DNA from: Sva-07 sp963752815
Lineage (GTDB): Bacteria > Actinomycetota > Acidimicrobiia > Acidimicrobiales > Ilumatobacteraceae
Direction of reading: 5' to 3'
Length of the DNA stretch: 64,000 nt
Assembly: GCA_963752815.1 (NCBI GenBank)
Contig: CAVVZI010000019.1
Location: forward strand, 1-64,000
Under the pieces are notes generated by a model. The model had not been told where the DNA came from, searched no databases, and was given only the letters and a program-made list of their open reading frames with translations. A program made the translations under genes and the position numbers. Below, piece by piece: positions 8,145 through 17,693 of the stretch (positions are counted from its first letter, which is position 1; each line of letters begins with the position of its first letter).

Positions 8145-10401
8145 CTATGGGGTGATTGCCCAGCCGAACATCATGGCGTGGTCCTCGTGGGCCAGGTTGT
8201 GGCAGTGCGCCACGTATGGGCCGACGAAGTCGCGGAACTGGCGGAAGACGATCACCGATTCGCCCGGATCGAGCCCGATGACGTCCTCTTTGCCGTGACC
8301 GTCGGGGCGGGCTTTTGTCGGCCCGGTGATCAACTTGCCGTTGCGCATCATGGTGCGGTGCTCTTCCATGTGCAGGTGCATCGGGTGCACCCAGCCACCA
8401 CCACCGTTGCGGATCTCCCACAGGTTGTAACTGTCCATCTTCTGTTGCGCGAGCGGGGTCTTGCCGGCCGGGTTCTTCAAGCTGCGCACCACGTTTGCGG
8501 AATCGAACGACTGACCGTTGATCAGCCACTCGACCTCACCGCCGCCGCTGCCGCGCTGCAGCTCGAACACCATCCGGTTGTCGAGCATGCTCTTCCAGTT
8601 CGACGGCACCGCGGGAAGGGCTCGCAACAACGGGGGGATCACGCTCATGTCGGCCCTGCTCGGGTCAGGATTGTTCGGGTCAGGGGTGTTCTCCGGGAGG
8701 TCGCCGATCACGAACTTCAGCATCGGGATCTTGTAGGCCGGGTCGGGTGAGAAGCGTGTGGACTTGTTCCACATGCGACCGTCCTTCATCTTCATCACGT
8801 TCGTCAGGTAGACCACGTCGCCCGGTGTGGTCGGCGTGGTGCCGTCCTGGTACTTGGTGAAATCGATGATCACCTCGCGGCGCTGGGCCGGCCACAACTC
8901 GAAGTTGTCCCGCGGGATCGGTGCCGGCAGCAGACCACCGTCGGTGGCGATCTCGGTGAACTGCATGCACTGCTGACCATCCGGGATCCGGTACTGACCC
9001 TGCAGCTCGTTCCCCGTGTATCCCAGATCACGGGCCGCTTTGGGACCCTGCGTGGAACTCATCAGTTGGAAGTCGTAGATGCGGGCGACCGAGCAGTCCA
9101 GGAACCGGAACCGGTACTTGCGCCGCTCGACGTGCATCACCGGATAGGCGGTGCCGTTCACCGTGAAGAGGTCGCCCGACGAAGCCGTGGTTCGGGAAGT
9201 GCTTGAAGAATGTCTTGCCCCACCACTCCGGATGCTTGCGCGGGGCCCCGACCTCGGGGTAGTCACCCATGCCGTCGTGCATGTCGTGGTGCATCGTGAC
9301 GCCGTCATCCAACGCGACATCGAAGAACGCCAACGGGATGTCGTACTCGACGTCGAACGAACCGTCTTCCCTGGGGGCGGAACGCCGGCCAGGCAGACGC
9401 AACCCGTTCGGGTTGGTCTCGTCACCGTCGTCAAACCCGGGGTCGTAGATCGGGTACAGGCCGACCATGCCCTTGTAGACGTTGGCGCCGGTGTGATCCA
9501 TGCGGTGATCGTGGAACCAGAAGAAGCTCTGCTTCTCTGCCGGGTCACCACCCGCCGGCCAGTTCAGATACAGATTGTCACACCACTCGCCGGGTCCGTA
9601 TCCGGCTTCGTACGGCCCGTTCAACTTGGAATAGTGCGGGTTGCCGTCACTCTCCGGTGCCGTGTGCGCGTTGTGGAGATGGGTCAGGAACGAATAGTCC
9701 GGGGCGCCGAAGTCCTGACGGTCCAGACCCTTTTCGTTGTCGCCAAGCCGGTTGATGAACCGCACCAGCGCAGGTCGGCCGTACTCGGCATTGATCATCG
9801 GGCCCGGGAACGTCCCGTTGAAGCCGTAGATCGTGCTCGGCGGCAAGTACCGCGGACCCGCGGCGACCCTCTTGCCGGACTGGTCGAAGGAATCCCTCGG
9901 CAGACCGTTCGAATTGATCGGCAACACCTGCGAGGTGGTGAACGAGTGCTCCTCCACCTTCAACTCGATCCGGTACACCAACGGAGTCGTCGCTCCGGCG
10001 ACCCGCGGGTCGTCGCACCACCGCTGGTGCCGGTCGTTGCTGTACGAGTTCTGCCGGCCGTCCCCGGGCCCCGGCACATTGTCCCAGTACGTCCAGTCCC
10101 CATACGGTTCGGGCCGCAGCGCCTGGGGAATCGGCAACTCGTCACTGAACGGGTTCAGAATCAACGGACTCGTCGGGAACTCCTCGTCATACAACGAGTC
10201 CGCCCACGCGATCGACGCCGCGTCGAACACACCGTCAGCCGACAACAGACCGCGCTGGCGCAGGTCCGGCATCCACTTCGCAGTGATTGCTCCCGCCGCC
10301 AGTGCGGCACCGCCGATCGCACCGAGCCGCAGGAACTCGCGCCGACGTACCCCTGACTTCTGACTCACGCCGTCCGACGGCTCGTGAATCGCTTCCATCA
10401 T
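8145..10401 (-). pseudogene. Tat-exported multicopper oxidase (CotA/bilirubin-oxidase-like), one frameshift
   Basis: Laccase-type oxidase of about 751 residues if repaired. A twin-arginine signal (RRREFLRLGAIGGAALAAGA) sends the folded, copper-loaded protein out of the cell. All four copper-binding blocks are present: HLHNAH and WFHDH in the first half, HPMHLHM and HCHNLAHEDHAMM in the last. The reading frame changes at about 9175, between HFPNHGFVG and DLFTVNGTAYPVMHVE; removing one base (CCC to CC on the plus strand) restores a single open frame. An AAGGGG ribosome site precedes the tandem ATGs at 10401 and 10398. Likely activity is oxidation of phenols, pigments or metals with O2. Confidence 0.82.
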
Positions 10402-10602
10402 GTCCCCTTGTTCGATCGGGGAGATCGCCCACAATCCGCTTGCTCGCGCGCCCAGACAGGTTTGCCATACACGAATTGCCTTCGCCCTCCGCTTGACGAT
10501 GTCTCCATCGCCCCGTCCGGGACCCACTATGAACACCCCGCCAGCGCAATGCAACCCGGGCTCTAGGGGCATGCGTCACCTCGGCGGGAGGCGATCGTTC
10601 GA

Positions 10603-10621
10603 GCCCGGGTTTCGACCGGGC
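10603..10621. terminator. Short GC hairpin
   Basis: GCCCGG at 10603-10608 pairs with CCGGGC at 10616-10621 around a 7-base loop. It sits in the 249-bp gap between the multicopper oxidase start and the acyl-CoA synthetase remnant, which otherwise holds no recognised gene. There is no T-run, so termination is uncertain. Confidence 0.3.
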
Positions 10622-10650
10622 ACGACATGCTGAGGCGTCGCTGACACTGC

Positions 10651-10902
10651 ATGCATCCAGCGGTGTCGCTGGCCGCGGTCACCGGCGTGCCTGACGAAGT
10701 CAAAGGAGAACTCGCCAAGGCCTACGTCGTCCGCAAACCCGGCAGCACGGCGACCGCCGACGTGCTCATTGCCCATTGTCGCGAGCGCCTCGCGGCATAC
10801 AAGGTTCCGCGCGTCGTCCAGTTCGTCGATTCGGTGCCGATCACCGCATCGGGCAAGATCATGCGCCGCCTGCTCACAGACATCGACGACGGGACGCGGT
10901 AG
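10651..10902 (+). pseudogene. Remnant of an AMP-dependent acyl-CoA synthetase (C-terminal domain only)
   Basis: The 83 codons encode only the C-terminal lid domain of an acyl-CoA/acetyl-CoA synthetase: HPAVSLAAVTGVPDEVKGEL, then LAAYKVPRVVQFVDSVPITA and the catalytic-lysine motif SGKIMRRLL. A full enzyme has 500-650 residues. An in-frame stop lies just upstream at 10642, and the preceding DNA is the promoter side of the divergent multicopper oxidase, so the adenylation core has been lost. This looks like a deletion or rearrangement scar. It is unlikely to be functional, although an isolated lid domain could still be translated. Confidence 0.75.
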
Positions 10903-11098
10903 CGAACGCAACGCACACCAGGGACGGCACCGAACGTCCGATCCGGCGAGAAACCGTTTGAGTCCGGCGCGCGGACTGCCGATGACCATGCGAGCGACAA
11001 AGGCAAGAAGGCACTCGGTGCAGCTTGATGACGCACCGGTGCGAACGATTTGAATTCGTCAGAAACCGCGTCGGCAACGGCGCTCACAGGAGGCGGAA

Positions 11099-12130
11099 AT
11101 GAATTTGTCGGGTTCGGGTGGTCGTACGCGCTTGCGGAGTGCGAGGTGGGCGGCAGTCGGTGCGGCGGTTGCCGTCTCGATCGGCGGTGGCGGGTTGTTC
11201 GTGGCGAACGCGGCGTCGGGTCCGGCGTCGTCGGTGGTGATGATCGATCCCGTGCGCATCTTGGATACTCGTACCGATGTGGGTCTGCCCGGTCCGTTCG
11301 TGTCTCCGGTGTCTCAGAAGCTGCAGGTCACCGGCGCGGCTGTCCCGGCCGGGGCAACGGGCGTGTTGTTGAACACGACGGTGGTGGGTCCGACCGCGGA
11401 TGGCTTCTTGTCGATCCGTCCCGGCGATGCGAGCGGTGCGCCGTCGACGTCGTCGTTGAACTTCAAGGCCGGCGAGGTCGTCCCGAACTCGGTGCAGGTC
11501 GGTCTGCCGACGAGCGGTGCGACTGCAGGTCAGATCGACATCACCTATGACGCACTCGGTGTTTCAGGCCCCAAGACCGAGGTGCTGATCGACGTCGTCG
11601 GGTACCTGGTCGCCGGCGGCGGCGGTGGTTCCGGACCGGCGGTGCAAGCAGGTCCCGCAGGGACGGCAGGCCCGAAAGGCGACACCGGCGCTCCGGGTGG
11701 AACGGGACCACGTGGGCTGTCCGCGTGGGACGTCATTCCATCGGGTGTCACCGTCACCGGAACGATCGTCTGGGAGAGTCACAGCGGCGGCGGCCAGGAG
11801 TCGCAACTCCTCTCGGTTGACCTGCCCGGTGTTGCTCCTGTCTCGCGCTCACCGACACCAGCGTGAACTTCGCCGTCAGCGATCGCTGCCAACAACGTCG
11901 TCGATGAGGTCGACAGGTGTGCGGGAACCGTCGCTGTACCAACCGCTCCATCGGGCAAGGTGTGCATCTACCTCGCTGGCAGCGGCGGCATCGACGCGGC
12001 CCCGGCCAACGGTCTCAGCGGCGAAGCCCTTTTCCTGCCGACCCGGTCCTTCCAGGTCAGTTGGGTGGAGTCCAATGTTCCCGATCAGGATGAGTACGTG
12101 TACGCCACCTGGGCCTACACCGCGCCGTGA
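11099..12130 (+). pseudogene. Secreted collagen-like surface protein, two compensating frameshifts
   Basis: An AGGAGG ribosome site precedes ATG 11099. A membrane/signal segment (AAVGAAVAVSIGGGGLFVANA) is followed by a beta-rich domain containing the actinobacterial surface motif PVRILDTRTDVGLPGPF, then a short collagen-like Gly-X-Y stretch (GPAGTAGPKGDTGAPGGTGP) and a C-terminal domain. The frame breaks near 11843 (one missing G) and returns near 11884 (one extra C); between them the intended sequence reads ALTDTSVNFAVSD. The last part (KVCIYLAGSGGIDAAPANGL to the stop at 12130) is back in the first frame. Repaired, it would be about 343 residues. Role unknown, probably cell-surface display or adhesion. 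A further 164 bp without a gene follow. Confidence 0.65.
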
Positions 12131-12294
12131 TCCGCATGTGATCCGACTGGCGGTCATCTGACCTCGCCGGATTGGACGCCATTCGCCGTAGGAATATCTG
12201 TTCCTCTTGCCATGCAGTTTGGTCGAGGCGTACCGTTCCTATGACCGAGGGAGCCGTCTCCCAGAGTTCCCAGGCAACAACGAGGAGGGCCGGA

Positions 12295-14117
12295 ATGTCC
12301 CGACGTTTGATCTGCGGAATCGCGATGGCGGTCAGTGTGGCGACGCTCTCGTGGGGGGTCGTGTCCGCGCAAGTGGCCAGCACTGACCACGAGGTGACGG
12401 TCGGCAGCGACGATCTGTATTTCTCGCACAACAAGCAGAACGAGCCTGGTCTGGCGGTGAATCCCGTGCAGACCAATGTGCTCGTCGCCGGGGCGAACGA
12501 CAACATCGACATGGAGAGCTGCAATGCGGGCGATCCGTTGACGTGCCCGTTCACTCCCGGAGTCGGAGTGTCCGGTGTTCAGTTCTCCCTCGACGGCGGC
12601 ACGACGTGGACGCAGCCGACGTACACCGGGTGGTCAGCGCGCAACCCCTCGTGCCGGCCGACGCCACCGGCGACGACCCCGGCGTGTGTCCCGACCGTCG
12701 GGCCGATCGGCACGTTGCCGTGGTATCTCGAGGCCGGATTGGTGTCCAACGGCGATCCCGAGTTGGCGTTCGGGCCGAGGCCGGCAGCCAACGGAACCTT
12801 CTCGTGGGCGAACGGGCCACGGCTGTACTACGCCAACATCGCCACCAAGTTCGATCCCAACGCGTTCAACGGTGACGCGGCGATCGCCGTGTCGCGGACC
12901 GACAACGTGGCGGCAGCCGCTGCCGGAGGGACGGCGGGGAAGGCGGCGTGGATGCCGCCGGTGATCGTCACCAAGCAGAACGGCGCACTGTTCAGCGACA
13001 AGGAGCAGATCTGGGCCGACAACGCCTCGTCCAGCCCGTTCTTCGGGAACGTGTACGTGTGCAACGTGGGCTTCCGCGGAACGGCCGGCAGTGAGCCGGT
13101 GCTGTTCGCACGCAGCACCGACGGCGGCAATACGTGGGCTTCCCGCCAGCTGACGCCCGCCACGAACAACGCGCAGACCGGCGGCCGCCAGGGATGCGCG
13201 ATCCGCACGGACAGCCTCGGCCGCGTCTACGTGGTCTGGTCAGGGTTCGACAAGCAACGCCAGACCGGCGTGTTCTACCAGGCGAGGTCCGACGATGGCG
13301 GCAAGAACTTCGGGCGCCCGCAGGTGATCGTCGATACCGCCGGCATCGGCCAGTTCGACCCTGCTCAAGGCCGGTTCACCATCGACGGAGTCGCCGGGTC
13401 GCGCACCGACGTGTTCCCGAGCATCGACATCGCCAACGGAGCACCGACCGGCGCGGACGCGACGAACGAGATCGTCGTGACCTGGTCGGACGATCGCGCC
13501 GGAGTCAACCGACGAGCAGGCCTACCTCGCTCGCTCCACCAACCGGGGGCAGTCGTACGGTGCGCCGTCGACGGTGTCCACCGCCGGCGATCGCGCGAAT
13601 CAACCGGCCGTCGCGATCGCTCCGGACGGCAGCGATGTGTACGTCACCTACAACGCCTACATGACCACGTGGCAGCCGACCACTGCCGCGCCGCGTCCGA
13701 TGCTCGGCGTTGTGAACTACGTCGCGCCGAACAACTCCGTCACACCGTTGCATCGGGGCGCGACCGGGGACGCCCGGGCATCGAGCGCCAACGGCCTCAC
13801 CTCGGAGTTCCTCGGCGACTACAACTACGCCGTCGCCACGCGTGCCTCGGCCACCTTGGTCTGGAACGACATGCGCGACGGCGCGGACTGCGTCGCGATG
13901 GACGACGTACCGACAGGCGTTCCTCCAAGACGTCCTCGCCGGCGCCGTCGGGCCGATCGTCGGTGACGAGAAGGAAGACCTCGAGCAGGCAGGGGAACTG
14001 CCGGCAGCACCGTCCGACGCAGTCCGACCGGCACCGAACAACCAATGTCCGCAAGGAACGCCGGTGTCGTTCGGCAACTCCAGCATCTACGGGATCACCG
14101 TCGCCGATCCGAACTGA
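12295..14117 (+). pseudogene. Secreted BNR/sialidase-like repeat protein, two frameshifts
   Basis: A GAGGAGGG ribosome site at 12282-12289 fixes ATG 12295. A signal peptide (RLICGIAMAVSVATLSWGVV) precedes a beta-propeller with four Asp-box-like repeats: FSLDGGTTWTQP, ARSTDGGNTWASRQ, ARSDDGGKNFGRPQ and ARSTNRGQSYGAPS. Such exo-alpha-sialidase-like propellers bind or cleave sugars, but many are non-enzymatic, and no catalytic triad could be verified. One extra base near 13512 and one near 13907 move the frame from 1 to 2 to 3; the length (3n+2) agrees with two insertions. The C-terminus resumes as YRQAFLQDVLAGAVGP and ends at 14117. Six hundred residues if repaired. Confidence 0.75.
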
Positions 14118-14163
14118 CCGCGTCGCTGCCCGTCAACTCGGCGCGAACCCGCTCTTGGCGTGA

Positions 14164-14177
14164 TCGGGTTCGCCCGA
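14164..14177 (+). terminator. UUCG-loop hairpin between the BNR protein and folE
   Basis: TCGGG at 14164-14168, a TTCG tetraloop and CCCGA at 14173-14177 form a compact stable hairpin 46 bp after the upstream stop and just ahead of folE. It may end the upstream transcript. No T-run is present. Confidence 0.35.
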
Positions 14178-14187
14178 GCATGATCCG

Positions 14188-14778
14188 ATGATGGCCAGTG
14201 CTGGTGTAGACGCCGATCGAGCCGCTGCGGCGGTGCGCGAGTTGCTCATCGCGATCGGGGAGGATCCGGATCGCGACGGTCTGCAGGCCACGCCGGGACG
14301 GGTGGCGCGCATGTTCGCGGAGGTCGTCGCGGGGACGAATGACGACCCGTCGCGGCATCTCACGACGACGTTCGAAGCGGACCATGACGAAATCGTGTTG
14401 GTCCGCGACATCCCGTTCTCGTCGATGTGCGAGCACCATCTCCTGCCGTTCATCGGTCGCGCCCACGTCGGCTACATCCCGGGCGCTGACGGTCGGATCA
14501 CGGGACTGTCCAAGCTCGCTCGTCTCGTCGACGGCTTTGCCCGCCGGCTGCAGGTGCAGGAACGTTTGACGAGTCAGATCGCCAACGCGGTCCAGCAGGT
14601 GCTCGATCCCGCCGGGGTGATCGTGGTGCTGGAGGCGGAGCATCTGTGCATGTCGATCCGCGGTGTCGCCAAGCCCGGCGCGACGACGGTGACATCCGCG
14701 ATCCGGGGCCACTTTCGCGATGACCCTCGAGGTCGCGCCGAAGCGTTGAGCCTGATCCACGCACCACGATTCCGGTAG
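14188..14778 (+). CDS. folE: GTP cyclohydrolase I
   Basis: Homodecameric type I GTP cyclohydrolase, which converts GTP to 7,8-dihydroneopterin triphosphate, the first step of folate (tetrahydrofolate) synthesis in the cytosol. The 196 residues include GLQATPGRVARMF, the zinc-site motif SMCEHHLLPF (Cys81, His84), GLSKLARLVDGFARRLQVQE and the second ligand block EAEHLCMSIRG (Cys154). The start is ATG 14188, with a second ATG immediately after. No other folate gene is adjacent; the next gene, 6 bp downstream, is a Nudix hydrolase, which could conceivably act on the triphosphate product, but this is only suggested by position. Confidence 0.95.
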   Translation: MMASAGVDADRAAAAVRELLIAIGEDPDRDGLQATPGRVARMFAEVVAGTNDDPSRHLTTTFEADHDEIVLVRDIPFSSMCEHHLLPFIGRAHVGYIPGADGRITGLSKLARLVDGFARRLQVQERLTSQIANAVQQVLDPAGVIVVLEAEHLCMSIRGVAKPGATTVTSAIRGHFRDDPRGRAEALSLIHAPRFR

Positions 14779-14784
14779 CGACGG

Positions 14785-15342
14785 GTGGACGCGTCCGGCT
14801 CCGACGAGAAGGACCGATCGAGAGCTGACGACGGCGCGCTCTTCGACGGCACCCTCTTCCTGAACACCACGGCCGAGTCGTTCCAGAAGTTCCTCGACGA
14901 GCCCGGCACGTGGGAGGTCGAGCACGTAGCCGTCATCGCCTGGGTCATCGATCCGGCCACCCGATCGATGCTGCTGGTCAATCATCGCCTCCACGGATGG
15001 TCATGCCCGGGAGGCCACGTCGAAGACGGTGAATCCGCTCGGGCGGCGGCCGAGCGCGAATTGTTCGAGGAGACCGGCCTCGTCGGTTCGGCGCCGTCGC
15101 ACCCTCTCACGATCGGCCGGTCGTTCGGATGCGCTCGTCACCCGTCGGCGATGCACTGGACGATCGGTTTCCGTTTCGACGCCGACTCCTCCGCCGCGCT
15201 CACCCCCGAACCCGACCAGCCCGCGCGCTGGTGGTCGATCGACGAACTCCCCGACCCTCGCACGGGTGACATCGACCGGGTCGTGGACCATCTCTTCGGC
15301 GGGCACGGCGGAACAGGGCATCCGGGGCGCGACGTGCGGTGA
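14785..15342 (+). CDS. Nudix hydrolase
   Basis: A 185-residue pyrophosphohydrolase with a complete Nudix box, GGHVEDGESARAAAERELFEETGL, whose glutamates (RELFEE) bind the catalytic Mg2+. The N-terminal part (VEHVAVIAWVIDPATRSMLLV) and the ARWWSIDELPD segment fit the ADP-ribose/MutT-type fold. The GTG start at 14785 lies 6 bp after the folE stop, so the two are probably co-translated. Acting on dihydroneopterin triphosphate would complete a folate step, but house-cleaning of other nucleoside diphosphate derivatives is equally likely. Confidence 0.85.
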   Translation: MDASGSDEKDRSRADDGALFDGTLFLNTTAESFQKFLDEPGTWEVEHVAVIAWVIDPATRSMLLVNHRLHGWSCPGGHVEDGESARAAAERELFEETGLVGSAPSHPLTIGRSFGCARHPSAMHWTIGFRFDADSSAALTPEPDQPARWWSIDELPDPRTGDIDRVVDHLFGGHGGTGHPGRDVR

Positions 15343-15354
15343 CATAGTCGGCCC

Positions 15355-16014
15355 ATGAGCGCACAGGTAGCGATGCAACTGATGGAGCTCGCCGGCGGTG
15401 ACGTGTTCGCGCGAGTGGCTCAGGAGAGCCAGGATCACCAGCAGGAGCATGGCTGTGGGCTCCACAACGCGGGCGGCCCACAGATGCAACTCGTGGCCGC
15501 CCTTGCCCGCGCGGTGGGTGCACGCCGCGTGCTCGATCTCGGATCGGGTCTCGGATACTCGACGTTGTGGATCGCGAATGCGATCGGCGACGACGCGACG
15601 GTGCTGGGCGTCGACCACGACCCGTCGCACACGGCACGTGCCACCGAGATCGCGTCCGCCGCCGGCTACGGCGACCGCGTCGAGTTCGTCACGGGCGAGG
15701 TGCGCGACGTGTTGCCGACGCTGCGCGAGCCGTTCGACATGATTCACGACGACGCCTGGTTCGCGAAGGCACCCGACCATCTCGAATCGATGCTGGCCCT
15801 GCTGCGCCCGGGAGGGCTCCTGACGATGGTCAACTGGTTCCTCCTTGTCGACGCGCTCACCGGCGAGCCCCGAAACGACTGGGCAGCGTTCGCGGGACCG
15901 ACGTGGGCGGAGGACACCCTCGACTACGCCCGGCAGCTGGCGAACAGAACCGACCTGCGTGTCACGTGGATCACCACTCCACCCATCGCGTTCGCCACCA
16001 AGATCCCACGCTGA
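15355..16014 (+). CDS. O-methyltransferase family protein (SAM-dependent)
   Basis: A 219-residue class I methyltransferase of the caffeoyl-CoA/catechol O-methyltransferase type. Motif I is RVLDLGSGLGYSTLWIA, followed by GVDHDPSHTARATEIASAAG, the FDMIHDDAWFAKAPDH block with the metal-side aspartates, and LLRPGGLLTMVNW. A catechol- or CoA-ester-type acceptor is the usual substrate but cannot be assigned. The ATG at 15355 is 12 bp after the Nudix stop, extending the likely folE-nudix-methyltransferase operon. Between 16015 and 16133 nothing recognisable is seen. Confidence 0.82.
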   Translation: MSAQVAMQLMELAGGDVFARVAQESQDHQQEHGCGLHNAGGPQMQLVAALARAVGARRVLDLGSGLGYSTLWIANAIGDDATVLGVDHDPSHTARATEIASAAGYGDRVEFVTGEVRDVLPTLREPFDMIHDDAWFAKAPDHLESMLALLRPGGLLTMVNWFLLVDALTGEPRNDWAAFAGPTWAEDTLDYARQLANRTDLRVTWITTPPIAFATKIPR

Positions 16015-16133
16015 CCGCCTGAGGACCGGTCCATCACGGGCTCGTCGCGATGAGAGGGAGTCACCCGTCAGGCGTGCGCGTCTGATGCGCGCCGGGTCTG
16101 ACCGTCCGGTGCTCGTTGTGGTCAACTGAGCGG

Positions 16134-17096
16134 ATGATCGACATTTCATGCGCCTTTGCGACGTCGATGGCGACGCCCGACCATGTCGCGATCGCCGAGG
16201 AACTCGGTTATCGACGGGCGTGGCTCTACGACTCGCCGGCGCTCTACCCGGACGTGTGGATGGTTCTCGCCGAATGCGCGCAGCGGACCTCGACGATCGA
16301 GATCGGTCCCGGTGTGGCGATTCCGTCGTTGCGTCACCCGATGGTGACCGCGGCGGCGATCGCGACACTCGTCGATCTCGCCCCCGGCCGCGTGAATGTG
16401 GCCATCGGGTCCGGGTTCACGGGACGCCTGACGCTCGGCCAGAAGCCGCTGCGATGGAGCTTCGTGCGCGAGTACGTGCTCGCGCTGCAGGGCCTGATGG
16501 CCGGCGAGACCGTGGAGTGGGAAGGTTCGCCGATCCGCATGATGCACCCCGACGGCTTCGGTGCGCCCCGACCGATCCGCGTCCCGATCATCCTCGGTGT
16601 CGGTGGACCAAAGGGCGAGGCCGTCGCCCGTGAGTTGGCGGACGGGGTCTTCGCGACCAACGCGACCGCCGGGTTCGACCGGTCGTCGGTGCTGTGCTTC
16701 GGGACGGTGTTGGACGAGGGTGAGGACCCGGGAAGCGACCGGGCGATGGCTGCCGCCGGACACGCCGCGGCGCTCGCCTACCACGCGGTGTATCTCGGTG
16801 GGGGCGTCACGTCGTTGCCGGATGGCGATCGTTGGCTGGCGGCGCTGGAGGAAGTGCCGGAACGCGAACGTCATCTGGCGCTCCATGAGGGTCATCTGAT
16901 CTACGCCAACGAGCGCGATCGCACCGTGATCACGGGTGAAACCCTGGCGATGTTCGGGAGTGCTCGCAGCGCTGCTGCATGGCGTGAACAGCTGGCGCGG
17001 TACGAAGAAGCGGGAGCGACAGAGATCGCGTATCAGGCCGCCGGCCCGGACATCCCGGGTGAACTGCGACGTTTCATGGACATGACCAAGGCTTGA
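16134..17096 (+). CDS. Luciferase-like F420-type monooxygenase
   Basis: Intact 320-residue LLM-family protein: SCAFATSMATPDHVAIAEEL, YRRAWLYDSPALYPDVWMVLA, then GPGVAIPSLRHPMVTAAAIATLV, FVNVAIGSGFTGRLTL-like strand (RVNVAIGSGFTGRLTLGQ) and IRVPIILGVGGPKGEAVA. The arrangement resembles the frameshifted copy at 887-1965, with which it shares the 'YDSPALYPDVW / ADSQMIWSDVY' region. The ATG at 16134 starts at the first strand; an upstream GTG or ATG at 16116 would add six unlikely residues. It is followed by the vapB operator. F420 or flavin dependence and substrate are not determinable. Confidence 0.85.
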   Translation: MIDISCAFATSMATPDHVAIAEELGYRRAWLYDSPALYPDVWMVLAECAQRTSTIEIGPGVAIPSLRHPMVTAAAIATLVDLAPGRVNVAIGSGFTGRLTLGQKPLRWSFVREYVLALQGLMAGETVEWEGSPIRMMHPDGFGAPRPIRVPIILGVGGPKGEAVARELADGVFATNATAGFDRSSVLCFGTVLDEGEDPGSDRAMAAAGHAAALAYHAVYLGGGVTSLPDGDRWLAALEEVPERERHLALHEGHLIYANERDRTVITGETLAMFGSARSAAAWREQLARYEEAGATEIAYQAAGPDIPGELRRFMDMTKA

Positions 17097-17125
17097 GAGG
17101 GGTCGAGTGGCGCGGTGTGCGGGCG

Positions 17126-17153
17126 TTGACCGGAGTGATATCGTGTGATATCG
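17126..17153 (+). promoter_or_regulatory. vapB promoter with tandem GTGATATCG operator
   Basis: A -35-like TTGACC (17126-17131) is followed by two direct GTGATATCG repeats at 17135-17143 and 17145-17153, one helical turn apart; each contains the palindrome GATATC. They overlap the -10 region (TATCGA at 17149-17154, 17-bp spacing). VapB antitoxins commonly repress their own promoters by binding such sites. An AAGGAGG ribosome site precedes the GTG at 17168. Confidence 0.6.
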
Positions 17154-17167
17154 ACAAGGAGGCTCCC

Positions 17168-17389
17168 GTGACCGACATCCTGATCCGAGATGTGTCCGAC
17201 GACGTCCTGGTCGCGATCGACACCAGGGCCAAGCGGCTCGGACTGTCTCGAACTGCGTACCTTCGAAGGACGCTCGAGCGCGAGCGGTTCGAGTCTTCGG
17301 GTCCGTTGACGCTCGATGCGCTGGAGCGGTTGGCGTTGCTGACGGCCGACCTCGACGATCCTGGTGTCATGTCCGACGCCTGGTCGTGA
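17168..17389 (+). CDS. vapB: VapB-type antitoxin (ribbon-helix-helix)
   Basis: A 73-residue antitoxin. The N-terminal ribbon-helix-helix (MTDILIRDVSDDVLVAIDTR, then LGLSRTAYLRRTLERER) binds DNA as a dimer, and the C-terminal half would wrap the toxin active site. GTG 17168 is 5 bp from a strong AAGGAGG site. It overlaps the downstream toxin gene by four bases (GTGA), the classical translational coupling of vapBC. The toxin is truncated, so this antitoxin is apparently orphaned here; it may still autoregulate or neutralise a VapC encoded elsewhere. Confidence 0.85.
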   Translation: MTDILIRDVSDDVLVAIDTRAKRLGLSRTAYLRRTLERERFESSGPLTLDALERLALLTADLDDPGVMSDAWS

Positions 17390-17652
17390 CGACGAACTGG
17401 CTGATCGACAAGTCGGCGATCGGCCGGCTCCATCTCGCAACCGAGGCCGGGACGTGGGCCGAGAGGGTCGAGCGTGGGCTCGTCCGGATCAGCACCGTGA
17501 CCCGCCTCGAGATCGGCTTTTCCGCCCGCTCCGGGGCTGATCATCGAGCGTTGTTCGCCGAACCCGCGATCGACTCAAGTGACGGCCTTCCCAGACGGAT
17601 CGTGGGTCACGGTTGGATGACCACCTCGACCCGTGGACGGTCGGTCTGCTAA
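17386..17652 (+). pseudogene. vapC: Truncated VapC toxin (PIN-domain ribonuclease)
   Basis: The first 57 or so codons are clearly VapC: LIDKSAIGRLHLATEAGTWA with the first catalytic Asp, then GLVRISTVTRLEIGFSARSG with the central Glu. After about base 17560 the PIN-domain similarity ends; the remaining residues up to 17652 are unrelated and the C-terminal acidic pair of the active site is missing. A normal VapC has about 130 residues, so roughly half the domain is lost. The junction leads straight into the promoter of the amidohydrolase at 17694, pointing to a deletion. It is not expected to be an active RNase. Confidence 0.8.
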
Positions 17653-17660
17653 CATCAAAC

Positions 17661-17676
17661 TCGACGTCGATGTCAA
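17661..17676. promoter_or_regulatory. TetR-type operator-like site, copy 1
   Basis: TCGACGTCGATGTCAA, an imperfect palindrome, lies 17 bp before the amidohydrolase start at 17694 and just upstream of its GGAGGAG ribosome site. The right half GATGTC with its flanks recurs near 19661 and 21939, all around the TetR gene of this locus. Confidence 0.5.
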
Positions 17677-17693
17677 AATTGGAGGAGAGCAGC

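Noticed and set aside
9151..10356. A 401-codon plus-strand frame opposite the multicopper oxidase.
   Set aside because: The opposite strand carries all copper motifs; this frame has no recognisable domain.
10590..10625. A tRNA T-arm-like GTTCGAGCCC sequence.
   Set aside because: No acceptor, D- or anticodon arm can be drawn around it; the sequence is part of a simple hairpin.
11660..11720. A tandem-repeat or CRISPR-like array in the collagen-like region.
   Set aside because: The repetition is a short Gly-X-Y coding pattern with no spacer structure.
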